Source: DUQW01 sp050953825
Lineage (GTDB): Bacteria > Bacillota_I > Bacilli_A > Acholeplasmatales > Acholeplasmataceae
DNA: 64,000 bases
Assembly (NCBI GenBank): GCA_050953825.1
Contig: JBMNNF010000009.1
Span: 1-64,000 of the forward strand
Reading direction: 5' to 3'
A model generated the notes under the pieces. That model worked only from the letters and a program-made list of their open reading frames with translations, was not told the DNA's origin and made no database searches. This document shows positions 36,900 through 46,157 of the stretch, piece by piece; the first letter of the stretch is position 1; every line of letters starts with the position of its first letter. The translations under genes were made by a program, and so were the position numbers.

Positions 36900-38599
36900 A
36901 ATCAAAAAAAGTATCGTTTTTCAGTAAACCTGCTGTAAAAAGCATATCATCATCTTTATTAGCCATCTTTTTAGGATTATTAATTGGTTTTATTATTATG
37001 ATTGTGTCCAATCCGAGAAGTGCAATTCCAGGTATTGGTAGAATGTTTATTGGACCATTTAACAATCCTGCTGGTCCAATGAGAGGTATTGGTCAGTTAT
37101 TATATCGTGCCACACCATATATATTTACTGGATTAGCTGTTGCATTTGCTTTTAAAACTGGATTGTTTAATATTGGTGCAAGTGGCCAATATATGATGGG
37201 AATCTTTGTTGCTATGCTTATCGCTTTTAAAGGTGAGGCATTAGGATGGGCCCAATGGCCAATTGCCGTATTAGCCGGGGCATTGGCTGGCGCTATATGG
37301 GGTTCTATTTCAGGTGCGCTAAAGGCACTTTTAAATGTAAATGAAGTTATTACTTGTATTATGTTGAACTATACAGCTCTTTATGTTATGAATGGGCTTT
37401 TGAAAAATTATTTTATGGGTGATGTCATTAACCCAGCTCAAAATAGAAGTTTTCCAATTCCAGAAAACGCAAGAAATTCATATTTTTTCCTAGATAAGAT
37501 TTTCCCTAACTCTGGAGTTGATATTGGTATATTTATTGCAATTATAGTGGTTTTAATTACCTTTTTCATTTTAAAGAAAACTAAATTTGGTAAAGAACTA
37601 ATTGCAGTTGGATCTAACCGATATGCTTCTAGATATGCTGGGATTAATGAAAAGAAAAGCATGATTTTATCAATGGCCATTGCTGGATTATTTGCTGGAT
37701 TAGGTGGAGCTTTATTCATCTTAGCTCCAAGTGTTAGAAATCTTGGTAACAATTATGCAGTTGAAAATAACATTTCACCAGTTGGATTTGATGCTATTCC
37801 GGTTGCATTATTGGCTAACAGTCATCCAATTGGAGTATTTGTTTCGGCACTATTTATTCAACACATTAAAATTGGCGGACAATATATGCAAAGTGTCGGA
37901 TTTAAACCCGAAATAGTTGATGTAATTATTGGTGTTATTTTATATTTCAGTGCGTTTGCATTAATAATTGGTCGATATGTAACTAAATTATTTAGACGTA
38001 AAAAGGCTAAAAATGATGACAAACAAGAATTAGAACTTATTGATTATGATGCTCAAAATCAAGAAGTACCTATGACTAGTGAAAGACTAGAGGCTGAGTA
38101 TCTATTAGAATATGAAAAGGTCCAAATTGATGTTCGTAACGTCCAAATTATTTATGGTGAAGATTCATCTAATCAAAATGTTTTATCGAATTTAACTTTA
38201 CTTGAAAGTGGAGAGAGTGGAACAATTATTACTTGGCACTCAAATTATGAAAAGATACTTACTTCCAATGGCGTTTTGAAACGAATTAAACAAAAACGAC
38301 AAAAGAATCAAGACGAGCATTTTAGTGTTGTTGAACTAGCAGCAACCGTATCGTCAAGTAAGTATCCAGATAGATTTAATGCTTCTGTAGTAATTCCGGT
38401 GATAGTTTATGCGAAAGATGCCAAAACTTATGAACTAGAAAGAGAAGTTGATTTATCATTGAAATATAACTTCAATGAATACACTCCAGAAGAAGTTTAT
38501 GGATTTGCCAAGGAAGATTTTGAATTGAGTCAAGCCGCTTTGATTGAAGATGATAAATCACCAAAAGAAATACTTGCGACAGGAGGTGATTTGGAATGA
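36896..38599 (+). CDS. nucleoside ABC transporter permease fused to a C-terminal Ig-like domain
   Basis: Of 567 residues, 1-365 are a BPD_transp_2-type permease with about nine membrane segments (LLAIFLGLLIGFIIMIVS, GLAVAFAFKTGLFNIGASGQ, LNVNEVITCIMLNYTALYVM, ILSMAIAGLFAGLGGALFIL). About 375-400 is a charged linker. Residues 405-525 form a non-membrane domain whose segment GTIITWHSNYEKILTSNGVL resembles the bacterial Ig-like domains reading ITWxSxNxxxIsxxG. Normal family permeases are about 350 residues, so this is an extra domain. The topology side is not clear. It overlaps the second permease gene by four bases. Confidence 0.85.
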   Translation: MKSKKVSFFSKPAVKSISSSLLAIFLGLLIGFIIMIVSNPRSAIPGIGRMFIGPFNNPAGPMRGIGQLLYRATPYIFTGLAVAFAFKTGLFNIGASGQYMMGIFVAMLIAFKGEALGWAQWPIAVLAGALAGAIWGSISGALKALLNVNEVITCIMLNYTALYVMNGLLKNYFMGDVINPAQNRSFPIPENARNSYFFLDKIFPNSGVDIGIFIAIIVVLITFFILKKTKFGKELIAVGSNRYASRYAGINEKKSMILSMAIAGLFAGLGGALFILAPSVRNLGNNYAVENNISPVGFDAIPVALLANSHPIGVFVSALFIQHIKIGGQYMQSVGFKPEIVDVIIGVILYFSAFALIIGRYVTKLFRRKKAKNDDKQELELIDYDAQNQEVPMTSERLEAEYLLEYEKVQIDVRNVQIIYGEDSSNQNVLSNLTLLESGESGTIITWHSNYEKILTSNGVLKRIKQKRQKNQDEHFSVVELAATVSSSKYPDRFNASVVIPVIVYAKDAKTYELEREVDLSLKYNFNEYTPEEVYGFAKEDFELSQAALIEDDKSPKEILATGGDLE

Positions 38600-39693
38600 T
38601 TTCATTTTTATTAACACAATCATTTTATTTTATCATTCCCTTATTGGTAGTTGCCATAGCCGGAATGTATTCTGAAAAAAGTGGCACAGTCAACATCGCT
38701 TTAGAAGGAATTATGGTTATGGGAGCTTTTGCCGGAATATTTTTTATTTCATCAGTTCAATTCTTTTTCGAACCAGAAAACCTTGAAAGAATTGCAGAAT
38801 TACCAGAAAGATTACAAGTGTTTTTAAAAAACTCAGCAACATTCCTTAACAGTAAGCCACATTTATTATTAACAATTGCTATGGTGTTATCGATTCTATC
38901 GGGAATGTTATTTGCCTCACTTTTAGGTTTACTAGCAATCAATATGAAAGCTAATCAAACTATTGGCGGTGTGGCGCTTAATATTTTAGCTGGAGCTTTA
39001 GCGATATTCCTAGCGAGAACACTAAATAATACAGAAGCGAGTCAAGTTAAATTTACCAAAGAAGCATTTATCTTTAAATCAAACTTTTTAATTGATTTAT
39101 TCCCTAATTTAGAACCAGGAACATTTATCTATCGGGTTGTATCGGGATTAAATAAAGTATTTTTCTATGACTCATATATATTCGTTTATATTGCTATTAT
39201 CATTTTTGTAGCTACCGCATTTATTATTAAGAAAACCCGCTTTGGAATGAGATTATCTGCTTGCGGCGAACATCCTCATGCAGCTCAATCAGTAGGGATT
39301 AACGTTTATCGTTATCGCTGGGCAGGAATTTTAATTTCTGGAGCATTAGGAGGTTTAGGAGGATTAATTTACATTATTCCAACCTCGGTTAGTTTTAGTG
39401 GCTCGGTTGCTGGTTATGGGTTCTTAGCATTGGCTGTACTAATTTTTGGACAATGGAAACCTAGTGGAATTTTATTCGCTTCGATTTTCTTTGGTATATT
39501 TAAAACATTATCAGTAGTGTATATTGGTATTCCATTTATCATCAATTGGATGGAGAAAAATCCAAATATTCCATTTGGAATGATATTTAACTTAATGCCT
39601 TATTTAATTACTTTAATTGCACTGGCAGTTACTTCTAAAACATCAAGAGCTCCGAAGGCGGCAGGCATTCCATTTGATGCGAAAGGAATGTAG
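38596..39693 (+). CDS. nucleoside ABC transporter permease
   Basis: This 365-residue second permease is of normal length, with about nine hydrophobic segments. Family marks are MYSEKSGTVNIALEGIMVMGAFAG, NQTIGGVALNILAGALAIFL, FGMRLSACGEHPHAAQSVGI (coupling helix region contacting the ATPase) and GAGLGGLGG-like SGALGGLGGLIYI. It completes the importer with the lipoprotein, the twin ATPase and the first permease. A terminator follows 21 bases later. Confidence 0.93.
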   Translation: MISFLLTQSFYFIIPLLVVAIAGMYSEKSGTVNIALEGIMVMGAFAGIFFISSVQFFFEPENLERIAELPERLQVFLKNSATFLNSKPHLLLTIAMVLSILSGMLFASLLGLLAINMKANQTIGGVALNILAGALAIFLARTLNNTEASQVKFTKEAFIFKSNFLIDLFPNLEPGTFIYRVVSGLNKVFFYDSYIFVYIAIIIFVATAFIIKKTRFGMRLSACGEHPHAAQSVGINVYRYRWAGILISGALGGLGGLIYIIPTSVSFSGSVAGYGFLALAVLIFGQWKPSGILFASIFFGIFKTLSVVYIGIPFIINWMEKNPNIPFGMIFNLMPYLITLIALAVTSKTSRAPKAAGIPFDAKGM

Positions 39694-39714
39694 AATTAAC
39701 TTAAATAATTATGA

Positions 39715-39746
39715 AAGAATGTCAATTTTTTAAGACATTCTTTTTT
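39715..39746 (+). terminator. rho-independent terminator of the nucleoside transporter operon
   Basis: AAGAATGTC and GACATTCTT form a nine-pair stem with an AT-only loop and further T residues after it. Confidence 0.8.
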
Positions 39747-39804
39747 ATTGCTTAATTATGTATAATTAAGGTATTATAATTATAGTGAAAGGACTTGATA
39801 ATAT

Positions 39805-40836
39805 ATGATGAAGGTAATTGTTAAAAACGAAAGAAAGAAAGGGTTTGAAATTGGATCAAAACCAATTCCAGATAAATTATTACCCAATGAAGTTTTAATT
39901 AAAACTATTTCAGTTTCTATTTGTGGAACCGATTTACATATCTATAACTGGGATGTATGGAGTCAAAATCGAGTCAATCCACCAATTACTGTTGGTCATG
40001 AATTTAGTGGTCAAGTTGTCAATATTGGTTCTGCGGTAACCAAAGTTAAAGTTGGAGATGTTGTTTCTAGTGAATCACATATTGTTTGTGGAAAATGCGA
40101 GTTTTGTTTAGCGGGTAAAGGACATATTTGTGAAGCGACCAAAGTTATTGGTGTCGATACTGATGGATGTTTTGCCGAATATGTTAAAGTTCCACAAGAA
40201 AATTTATTTATCGATACTTCAGGTCTTGATCCACTCCATTTATCAGTCTTAGAACCATTAGGTAATGCAGTTCATGCAGTTAGACACTTTGATGTTAAAG
40301 ATAAAGATATCTTAATTATTGGTTGTGGACCAATTGGATTAATGGGAATTGATGTCGCCCTAGCAAGTGGTGCTAAACGAGTTTTTGCTTCAGAGGTGAA
40401 TCCTTACCGAATTAATTTGGCTAAAGAATTGGGAGCTGATTTTGTGATTAATCCTACCAAAGATAATCCTTTAGAAATTATTATGAAAAACACTAATTAT
40501 AAAGGAGTTGACGTCATAGTAGATTTTTCAGGAAATAAGGGAGCGGTTGAAGATGCATTTGATTATATTAAGCCTGGTGGCGGTATTTCAATTCTTGGTG
40601 TATTTACTGAAAAATTAAATTTAGATTTTAATAAAATTGTTTTTAAAGGTTTAAATGTTTACGGAGTTACTGGTAGAATGTTACCACAAACATGGAATCA
40701 AATCGATGAACTATTAAAAAACCACAAACTTCAATTTGATAAGTTTGTGACTCATATATTTCCATTTGATGAATTTGAAAAAGGATTCAAACTAATGAAT
40801 GAAGGTAAATCAGGAAAGGTAGTTTTAAAATTATGA
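39805..40836 (+). CDS. tdh: L-threonine 3-dehydrogenase
   Basis: The protein has 343 residues, a zinc-dependent medium-chain dehydrogenase oxidising threonine to 2-amino-3-ketobutyrate with NAD. SICGTDLHIYNWDVW holds the catalytic zinc Cys and GHEFSGQV the His. CGKCEFCLAGKGHIC carries four structural-zinc Cys, and IIGCGPIGLMGIDVALASGA is the Rossmann loop. The substrate-specific TDH marks (HIYNWD, ITVGHEF) separate it from other alcohol dehydrogenases. Its stop overlaps kbl by four bases, giving the standard two-step threonine-to-glycine pathway. GAAAGGA precedes the start. Confidence 0.93.
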   Translation: MMKVIVKNERKKGFEIGSKPIPDKLLPNEVLIKTISVSICGTDLHIYNWDVWSQNRVNPPITVGHEFSGQVVNIGSAVTKVKVGDVVSSESHIVCGKCEFCLAGKGHICEATKVIGVDTDGCFAEYVKVPQENLFIDTSGLDPLHLSVLEPLGNAVHAVRHFDVKDKDILIIGCGPIGLMGIDVALASGAKRVFASEVNPYRINLAKELGADFVINPTKDNPLEIIMKNTNYKGVDVIVDFSGNKGAVEDAFDYIKPGGGISILGVFTEKLNLDFNKIVFKGLNVYGVTGRMLPQTWNQIDELLKNHKLQFDKFVTHIFPFDEFEKGFKLMNEGKSGKVVLKL

Positions 40837-42008
40837 AAAAAAATAATCTTGAGTTAAAAATTGAAGAATTAAAACGTGATGGTGTTTACCGCAAATTATC
40901 AATCAGTTCAAGTCCAAATGAAGCAGTTATTACCTTAAATGGTAAGAAAGTAGTAAATCTATGTAGTAATAACTATTTAGGATTTGCCAATCACGAACGG
41001 TTAAAACAAGCGGCAAAGGCGGGAATTGATAAATACGGAGTTGGTTCTGGTGCCGTTAGAACGATTAGTGGTAATATGCAAATTCATGAAGAGTTAGATG
41101 AAAAATTAGCCCAGTTTAAACGTGAAGAAGCCGCTTTAGTCTTTCAATCAGGATTTTTAGCTAATTTAGGAGTTATTCAGGCAATTACTGAGCGTGGTGA
41201 TTTAATTATTTCTGATGAATTAAACCACGCTTCAATTATTGATGGTGTTAGATTATCTAGAGCTGATAAAGCGGTCTTTCCTCATAGTGATATGAAAGCG
41301 TTAGAGGCGATTTTAAAAGAAAGAAGAAATAATTATAATGAGGTTTTAATTATTACTGATGGGGTCTTTTCGATGGATGGTGATATCGCTAATCTTCCAG
41401 AAATTGTAAGACTCGCTAAAAAATATGATGCTAAAGTTTATGTTGACGATGCTCACGGATCGGGAGTATTAGGTGAAAATGGAAGAGGAACTGTCGACCA
41501 TTTTCACTTGCACGGTCAAGTTGATTATATAATGGGGACATTATCTAAAGCGATTGGCGTCGTGGGAGCCTATATAGCTGGTTCTTATGAAATGAGAGAT
41601 TACTTATTACATAGAGGGCGTCCATTATTGTTTTCAACATCAATGATGCCAGCAGCAGCTAGTGCGGCTATTGAGGCGATTACGATGTTAGAAGAAAGTG
41701 ATGAATATACTAAAAAGCTTTGGGATAATACTAATTATTTTCAATCCAAATTAAAAGAATTAGGCTTTAAAATTGGCAATACTAAAACACCGATTACTCC
41801 ATTAATGTTATACGATGAAGCGAAAACAATGGAATTTGCCAAAAAACTATTAGAACGTGGCGTTTATACATCAGGTATTGTCTTTCCCACCGTTCCTAAA
41901 GGAACAGCGAGAATTAGAATGATGATTTCCAGCAATCATTCAAAAGCGGATTTAGATTTTGCGATTGAGCAAATTTATGAGTTATCAAAAGAATTAGGAA
42001 TAATATAA
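40833..42008 (+). CDS. kbl: 2-amino-3-ketobutyrate CoA ligase (glycine C-acetyltransferase)
   Basis: This 391-residue PLP enzyme of the alpha-oxoamine synthase family splits 2-amino-3-ketobutyrate with CoA to glycine and acetyl-CoA. Motifs are NLCSNNYLGFANH, GSGAVRTISGNMQIHEELDE, FQSGFLANLG, DELNHASIIDG, YVDDAHGSGVLGENGRGT and MGTLSKAIGVVGAYIAGS, in which Lys binds PLP. The pairing with tdh distinguishes it from 8-amino-7-oxononanoate synthase. The product acetyl-CoA could supply ATP by phosphotransacetylase and acetate kinase. Confidence 0.93.
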   Translation: MKKNNLELKIEELKRDGVYRKLSISSSPNEAVITLNGKKVVNLCSNNYLGFANHERLKQAAKAGIDKYGVGSGAVRTISGNMQIHEELDEKLAQFKREEAALVFQSGFLANLGVIQAITERGDLIISDELNHASIIDGVRLSRADKAVFPHSDMKALEAILKERRNNYNEVLIITDGVFSMDGDIANLPEIVRLAKKYDAKVYVDDAHGSGVLGENGRGTVDHFHLHGQVDYIMGTLSKAIGVVGAYIAGSYEMRDYLLHRGRPLLFSTSMMPAAASAAIEAITMLEESDEYTKKLWDNTNYFQSKLKELGFKIGNTKTPITPLMLYDEAKTMEFAKKLLERGVYTSGIVFPTVPKGTARIRMMISSNHSKADLDFAIEQIYELSKELGII

Positions 42009-42024
42009 AAGGAAGGCACAGCGA

Positions 42025-42930
42025 ATGTTAGAAGTGAAAAATGCGAGTTTTAGCTATGGTGATAACCTGGCAGTCGATAATGTTAGTTTTACGATACAAC
42101 CAGGTGAAATTTTTGGTGTATTAGGAGCCAATGGTGGTGGTAAAACGACAATATTTAGAATGATTATGGGCTTACTTGAGCCAAATGAAGGTGAAATTAG
42201 ATATTTTGATCGAATAGTTAGTTATGAAGATGTTAATGAAATTGGATATCTAATTGAAGAACGATCTTTACTTCAAAAAATGACTGTTGAAAACTTAGTT
42301 AAATTTTTTGGGGGATTAAAAGATTTAGATGAAAAAACAGTTGAAAGAAGATTAGATTATTGGTTAAATCGCTTTGAAATAACTGAATATAAAAAGAAAA
42401 AGATTACTGAATTATCGAAAGGTAATCAACAAAAAATTCAATTTATTACTGCCATTATTAATAATCCAAAACTATTAGTATTAGACGAACCATTCAGTGG
42501 TTTAGATGTTATTAATACTAAAATGTTTGTTGATGTTATTAATGATTTTAAAAATAATGGTTCAATGATTGTATTTTCTTCCCATCAATTAGATGATGTG
42601 GAAGCTTTTTGTGAGAAAGTATTAGTCCTTGATAAAGGAAAAGCGGTGTTAAACGGATATATTAAAGATATTAAAACTAACTTCAAAAAGAAAAATATTA
42701 AAATTGATGCTGAAGGAATTGATCTTGAAAAACTTGTAAATATTAAAGGAGTTTATGATGTCGTTAAAAAAGCTAATATTATTGAAGTAAAAATTGAAGA
42801 TGAAAGTGTGTCAAAATTAGTTTTTGATTACGTCAAAACGTTAAATAAAGTTAGAAGATTTGATGTTGAAGAAGCTAAACTTTCAGATATTTTTATTGAA
42901 ACGGTAGGTAAGAAACATGAAGAAGTTTAG
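42025..42930 (+). CDS. ABC exporter ATP-binding protein
   Basis: The protein has 301 residues with one ABC domain: Walker A GANGGGKTT, signature ELSKGNQQKIQF, Walker B LLVLDEPFSGLD and switch His in VFSSHQLDDVEAF. A C-terminal extension of about 85 residues carries a regulatory-type fold seen in NatA-like ATPases. It overlaps the next gene by 14 bases; together they form an ABC-2/NatAB-type exporter for an unknown substrate such as Na+, drugs or peptides. GGAAGG precedes the start. Confidence 0.9.
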   Translation: MLEVKNASFSYGDNLAVDNVSFTIQPGEIFGVLGANGGGKTTIFRMIMGLLEPNEGEIRYFDRIVSYEDVNEIGYLIEERSLLQKMTVENLVKFFGGLKDLDEKTVERRLDYWLNRFEITEYKKKKITELSKGNQQKIQFITAIINNPKLLVLDEPFSGLDVINTKMFVDVINDFKNNGSMIVFSSHQLDDVEAFCEKVLVLDKGKAVLNGYIKDIKTNFKKKNIKIDAEGIDLEKLVNIKGVYDVVKKANIIEVKIEDESVSKLVFDYVKTLNKVRRFDVEEAKLSDIFIETVGKKHEEV

Positions 42931-44221
42931 ATTTTTGTTAAAGCATAATTTGAAAAAATTAATTTGGACTAAAGGATTTTTAATTTCAAATATCATTATT
43001 TTCATAATTATGGTAGTATTGATAAATTTGCCGAATATTATCAATCGCTTTGATTCTAAAGTTGAAGATGTTGAAGTTTTAATTTATTTTGATGATTTAA
43101 GTAGTAACAATGATGAAGAAATTACTAATTATTTAAATCAAAATTTAACTAAAGAAAAATTAACTCTAATGGGGTTTGAAGATGTCACTATTAATTTAGT
43201 TTACTCCGATATGGCATTGACTGATGATAAATTGGATCAAGTTGTTAAAAATTTTCGCGAGACTGATAGTGTTTCATTAATTAGATTTGTTAACACCACT
43301 GATTATAATAATTTAGTTGCTGAAAATTATGATAATCATGCTTCATCTAGGATAACCGGTGCGTTATCATCTGTAATCAGTCGAGCAGTAATAGATATTA
43401 ACAATATCAATGTTAAATACGTTGAAATAATAGAATTTGCGGTACCTGGAGATGAAGATATTAGTGAACAGAGAATGATTCAGATGAATATTATTAACTT
43501 AATTGTTTCAATTCCAATGTTGATGATCATTATCAGGGCATTAGTTTTTGTTGGAGTTGATATTGTTCAAGAAAAATCATCAAAAGCTATTGAGACTATC
43601 ATTTCTTCAGTTCCGGCTAGAAGTCACTTTTTCTCAAAAGTATTAGCTAGTTTGGGGTTTGTTGTAATTCAATGTATATTAATGTTAATTTTTGGCGTCA
43701 TTGGTAGTTTATTTAGTGGACAACAATCATTTTCACAAGTATTAACATTTATTGATGTAGATCCCGCGGAATTAACTGCATTCTTATTAGTGACATTGGT
43801 ATTCACTGTCTTAAGTTCATTATTATACTTAATAATAGGTGGCCTCTTAGCTGCTATGAGTAATTCTCAAGAAGATTATCAAACATTCCAAACTCCAATT
43901 ACTTTAATCATTTTATTAGGATTTTATATGAATATGTTTTTATTCAATTTTGGACAAACTGGGCTTAATATTTTAAAAGTATTTTCATTTATTCCACCAT
44001 TAAGTGGATTTATTGCCCCATTCGCTTTTGCGATTGGCGTATTAAATTGGTGGGAAACCTTAATTGCCTTTTTAGTCTTTGGAATTGTCTTATTTTTAGT
44101 TTTATATTTCTTTGAACCAGTGTATCGAGTTTCAATATTAAGCTATGAAAAAACTAAGTTTTTCAAGAGAATTGCATCTAACTTTAAAAAAGCTAGATTG
44201 GAAAGGAAAGGTAAAAAATGA
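42917..44221 (+). CDS. ABC-2 type exporter permease (NatB-like)
   Basis: The protein has 434 residues. One N-terminal membrane segment (GFLISNIIIFIIMVVLINLP) is followed by a large outside domain (about 40-180) and then five to six segments (IVSIPMLMIIIRALVFVGV, VLASLGFVVIQCILMLIFGV, LLYLIIGGLLAAMS, and others to residue 405). EKSSKAIETIISSVPARSHFFSKVLA is the conserved cytoplasmic stretch of NatB/ABC-2 permeases. A basic tail ends the protein. The partner ATPase is immediately upstream. The substrate is unknown. Confidence 0.88.
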   Translation: MKKFRFLLKHNLKKLIWTKGFLISNIIIFIIMVVLINLPNIINRFDSKVEDVEVLIYFDDLSSNNDEEITNYLNQNLTKEKLTLMGFEDVTINLVYSDMALTDDKLDQVVKNFRETDSVSLIRFVNTTDYNNLVAENYDNHASSRITGALSSVISRAVIDINNINVKYVEIIEFAVPGDEDISEQRMIQMNIINLIVSIPMLMIIIRALVFVGVDIVQEKSSKAIETIISSVPARSHFFSKVLASLGFVVIQCILMLIFGVIGSLFSGQQSFSQVLTFIDVDPAELTAFLLVTLVFTVLSSLLYLIIGGLLAAMSNSQEDYQTFQTPITLIILLGFYMNMFLFNFGQTGLNILKVFSFIPPLSGFIAPFAFAIGVLNWWETLIAFLVFGIVLFLVLYFFEPVYRVSILSYEKTKFFKRIASNFKKARLERKGKK

Positions 44222-45198
44222 ATAATCAAGAATTAACACAATATATATCAGGGATATTTGACCCTTCAGCTAGAAAAACACTAGGTGAAACTGGTGGGAT
44301 TAAGTCGGTTTACATTAAACCGGATGGTGTTTGCGAAGTAACAGTAATGATTTTTAATAAAGAAAAAGATGAAAGAGCAGTTAGGATTGCGTTAACCAAA
44401 CTCTTAAAACAAGATCTTAATCTTCCTGGAGCCATCGTTAATATCGAGGAATTTCCAAAAGAAAGAATTAATTATTTATATCTTGGGATTGCTAGTGGTA
44501 AGGGTGGGGTTGGTAAATCGACGGTTACGGTCAATTTAGCAAAAGCGTTAAATGAATTAGGAATCAAGACAGCTATTATTGATTCTGATGTTTACGGAGC
44601 GTCCATTCCCTTTATTTTAAATATTAAAAAAACACCAGTAATGGGTGATGAAAATGAAATGATGATACCACTACAAGGTGATGGAATCGAAGTAATTTCT
44701 ACTGAATTTTTTATGCCAGATGATAAACCGTTAATGTGGCGTGGTCCGATGTTAAATAAGATGTTAACGTACTATTTTAATAGTGTTAGATGGGATGATC
44801 AAACTAAGTTAATTTTAATCGATTTACCTCCAGGAACTGGAGATGTCGCTATTGATATTAATCGGTTCGCTCCAAATAGTAAAATGATAATTGTGACAAC
44901 ACCAAATCTTGCAGCGGCTAAAATTGCGGTAAAAGCTGGTGTTGGTGCCAATCAAATGGGAAATGAAGTTATTGGAGTTATCGAAAATATGAGTTATTAT
45001 TTAAATCCTCATTCACAAGAAAAAGACTATATTTTTGGACAAGGTGGCGGAATTGAAGTTGCTTCAAAATTAGATGTGAAACTTCTTGGGGCAATTCCGA
45101 TTAATTACGAAGAATACCAAGATGTTGTCAATCAAGAATATAAAATGATTGCACAACAAATTATAGAAATAATGGAGCTTGAAAATGTTAATCAATAA
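44218..45198 (+). CDS. Mrp/NBP35-family ATPase lacking the CxxC motif
   Basis: The protein has 326 residues. An N-terminal MIP18-like domain (about 1-85) precedes the deviant Walker A GIASGKGGVGKSTVTVNLA and PPGTGDVAIDI. Family members act as carriers or scaffolds of Fe-S clusters, held by a CPxC-type pair in the stretch normally reading CPHCG. Here that stretch is YYLNPHSQEKDYIFGQGGG: both cysteines are replaced, by Asn 263 and Ser 266. Cluster carriage in the usual way is therefore unlikely. It overlaps the exporter permease gene by four bases, and the hydrolase gene overlaps it. Confidence 0.88.
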   Translation: MNNQELTQYISGIFDPSARKTLGETGGIKSVYIKPDGVCEVTVMIFNKEKDERAVRIALTKLLKQDLNLPGAIVNIEEFPKERINYLYLGIASGKGGVGKSTVTVNLAKALNELGIKTAIIDSDVYGASIPFILNIKKTPVMGDENEMMIPLQGDGIEVISTEFFMPDDKPLMWRGPMLNKMLTYYFNSVRWDDQTKLILIDLPPGTGDVAIDINRFAPNSKMIIVTTPNLAAAKIAVKAGVGANQMGNEVIGVIENMSYYLNPHSQEKDYIFGQGGGIEVASKLDVKLLGAIPINYEEYQDVVNQEYKMIAQQIIEIMELENVNQ

Positions 45199-45988
45199 TG
45201 AGTTTATCCACATTCGAACATATGAAGTAGAAAAACCAAAGGCAACGATTGTTTTTTCACATGGTATTGCTGAACATCATTTAAGATATAAAACCTTAAT
45301 CGATTATTTAAACGAAAGCGGATATAATGTTTTAGCATATGATTTAAGAGGACACGGGAAAAGTGGTGGTAAAAGAGGATATATTAAATCAGCTAACGTA
45401 TATGTTGAAGATTTAAATTATTTAATTGGAGTTGCTAAAGAAAAATATAACCAAAAAGTATTTTTAATCGGTCACTCACTAGGTGCTTTAATTGGTAATT
45501 TATATTTAATTAGTAGGAGTTTTGATGAATTAAATGTAGACGGCGTAGTTGGATCAGGAACCGCAGGAAATTATCAAAAAGCATCTAATATTTTAAGATA
45601 TTTACCAGTTAATCTTTTATGGTTTGTTAAGATAAAAACTAATTTTAAAGATCCTAATTTGTATCAAGATCCAACTCAAACAATCAACTTTGTGAAAGAT
45701 GATTTTTTATTAGATTCTTTTTATCTTACTTTAATTGACAGAACTATGATTAAAGGAATGAGGAGATTGAAAAAATCAATGTCCAAAATTGAAACACCAT
45801 ATCTTTTTGTTCACGGTGAAGATGATAATATAATTCCGATAAAATCAAGCAAAAATCTCTTTAATCATATTAAATCAACAGATAAAATACATAAAGTTTA
45901 TCCAGGATTGAAACATAATATTTTAAACGATAATAAAAGTTTAGAAGTATTTAAAGATATTGTTCAGTGGTTAAATGAACGGATTTAA
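45185..45988 (+). CDS. alpha/beta hydrolase (monoacylglycerol lipase / lysophospholipase-like)
   Basis: The protein has 267 residues. VFSHGIAEHHLRYKTLIDYL holds the oxyanion His-Gly, and DLRGHGKSGGKRGYI is typical of the family. The nucleophile elbow is LIGHSLGALIGN, the Asp is in HGEDDNIIPI and the His is in GLKHNIL. No signal peptide is seen, so it is cytoplasmic. Substrates are probably glycerides or lysophospholipids, but esterase roles cannot be excluded. ATG 45185 is preferred over the TTG six bases earlier; the gene begins inside mrp, indicating coupling. Confidence 0.85.
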   Translation: MLINNEFIHIRTYEVEKPKATIVFSHGIAEHHLRYKTLIDYLNESGYNVLAYDLRGHGKSGGKRGYIKSANVYVEDLNYLIGVAKEKYNQKVFLIGHSLGALIGNLYLISRSFDELNVDGVVGSGTAGNYQKASNILRYLPVNLLWFVKIKTNFKDPNLYQDPTQTINFVKDDFLLDSFYLTLIDRTMIKGMRRLKKSMSKIETPYLFVHGEDDNIIPIKSSKNLFNHIKSTDKIHKVYPGLKHNILNDNKSLEVFKDIVQWLNERI

Positions 45989-46075
45989 ATTTGTAGTTTA
46001 AAATATGTGTTTTAATGGTAAAACTTCAAAACAACAAATATATTTAATATAATTAAATAACATCTCGATTTAAAA

Positions 46076-46104
46076 TTGACATAACCTGTATTTTATGATA
46101 ATAT
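46076..46104 (+). promoter_or_regulatory. strong sigma-A-type promoter of uxaB
   Basis: TTGACA and TAATAT are separated by 17 bases. The expected start point, near 46111, lies about 13 bases before the palindromic operator at 46123. Confidence 0.75.
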
Positions 46105-46122
46105 TAACATAGAAATATAAAT

Positions 46123-46139
46123 AATAGACGGCGTCTATT
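46123..46139. promoter_or_regulatory. candidate KdgR operator upstream of uxaB (AATAGAC-N3-GTCTATT)
   Basis: This is a perfect seven-base inverted repeat with a GGC spacer, directly after the promoter. The same palindrome with one change (ATAAAC-N3-GTCTAT) occurs at 51544-51558 before the IclR-type regulator gene. Position and sharing suggest repression by that regulator. Confidence 0.65.
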
Positions 46140-46157
46140 TTAGTAAACGGTGATAAG

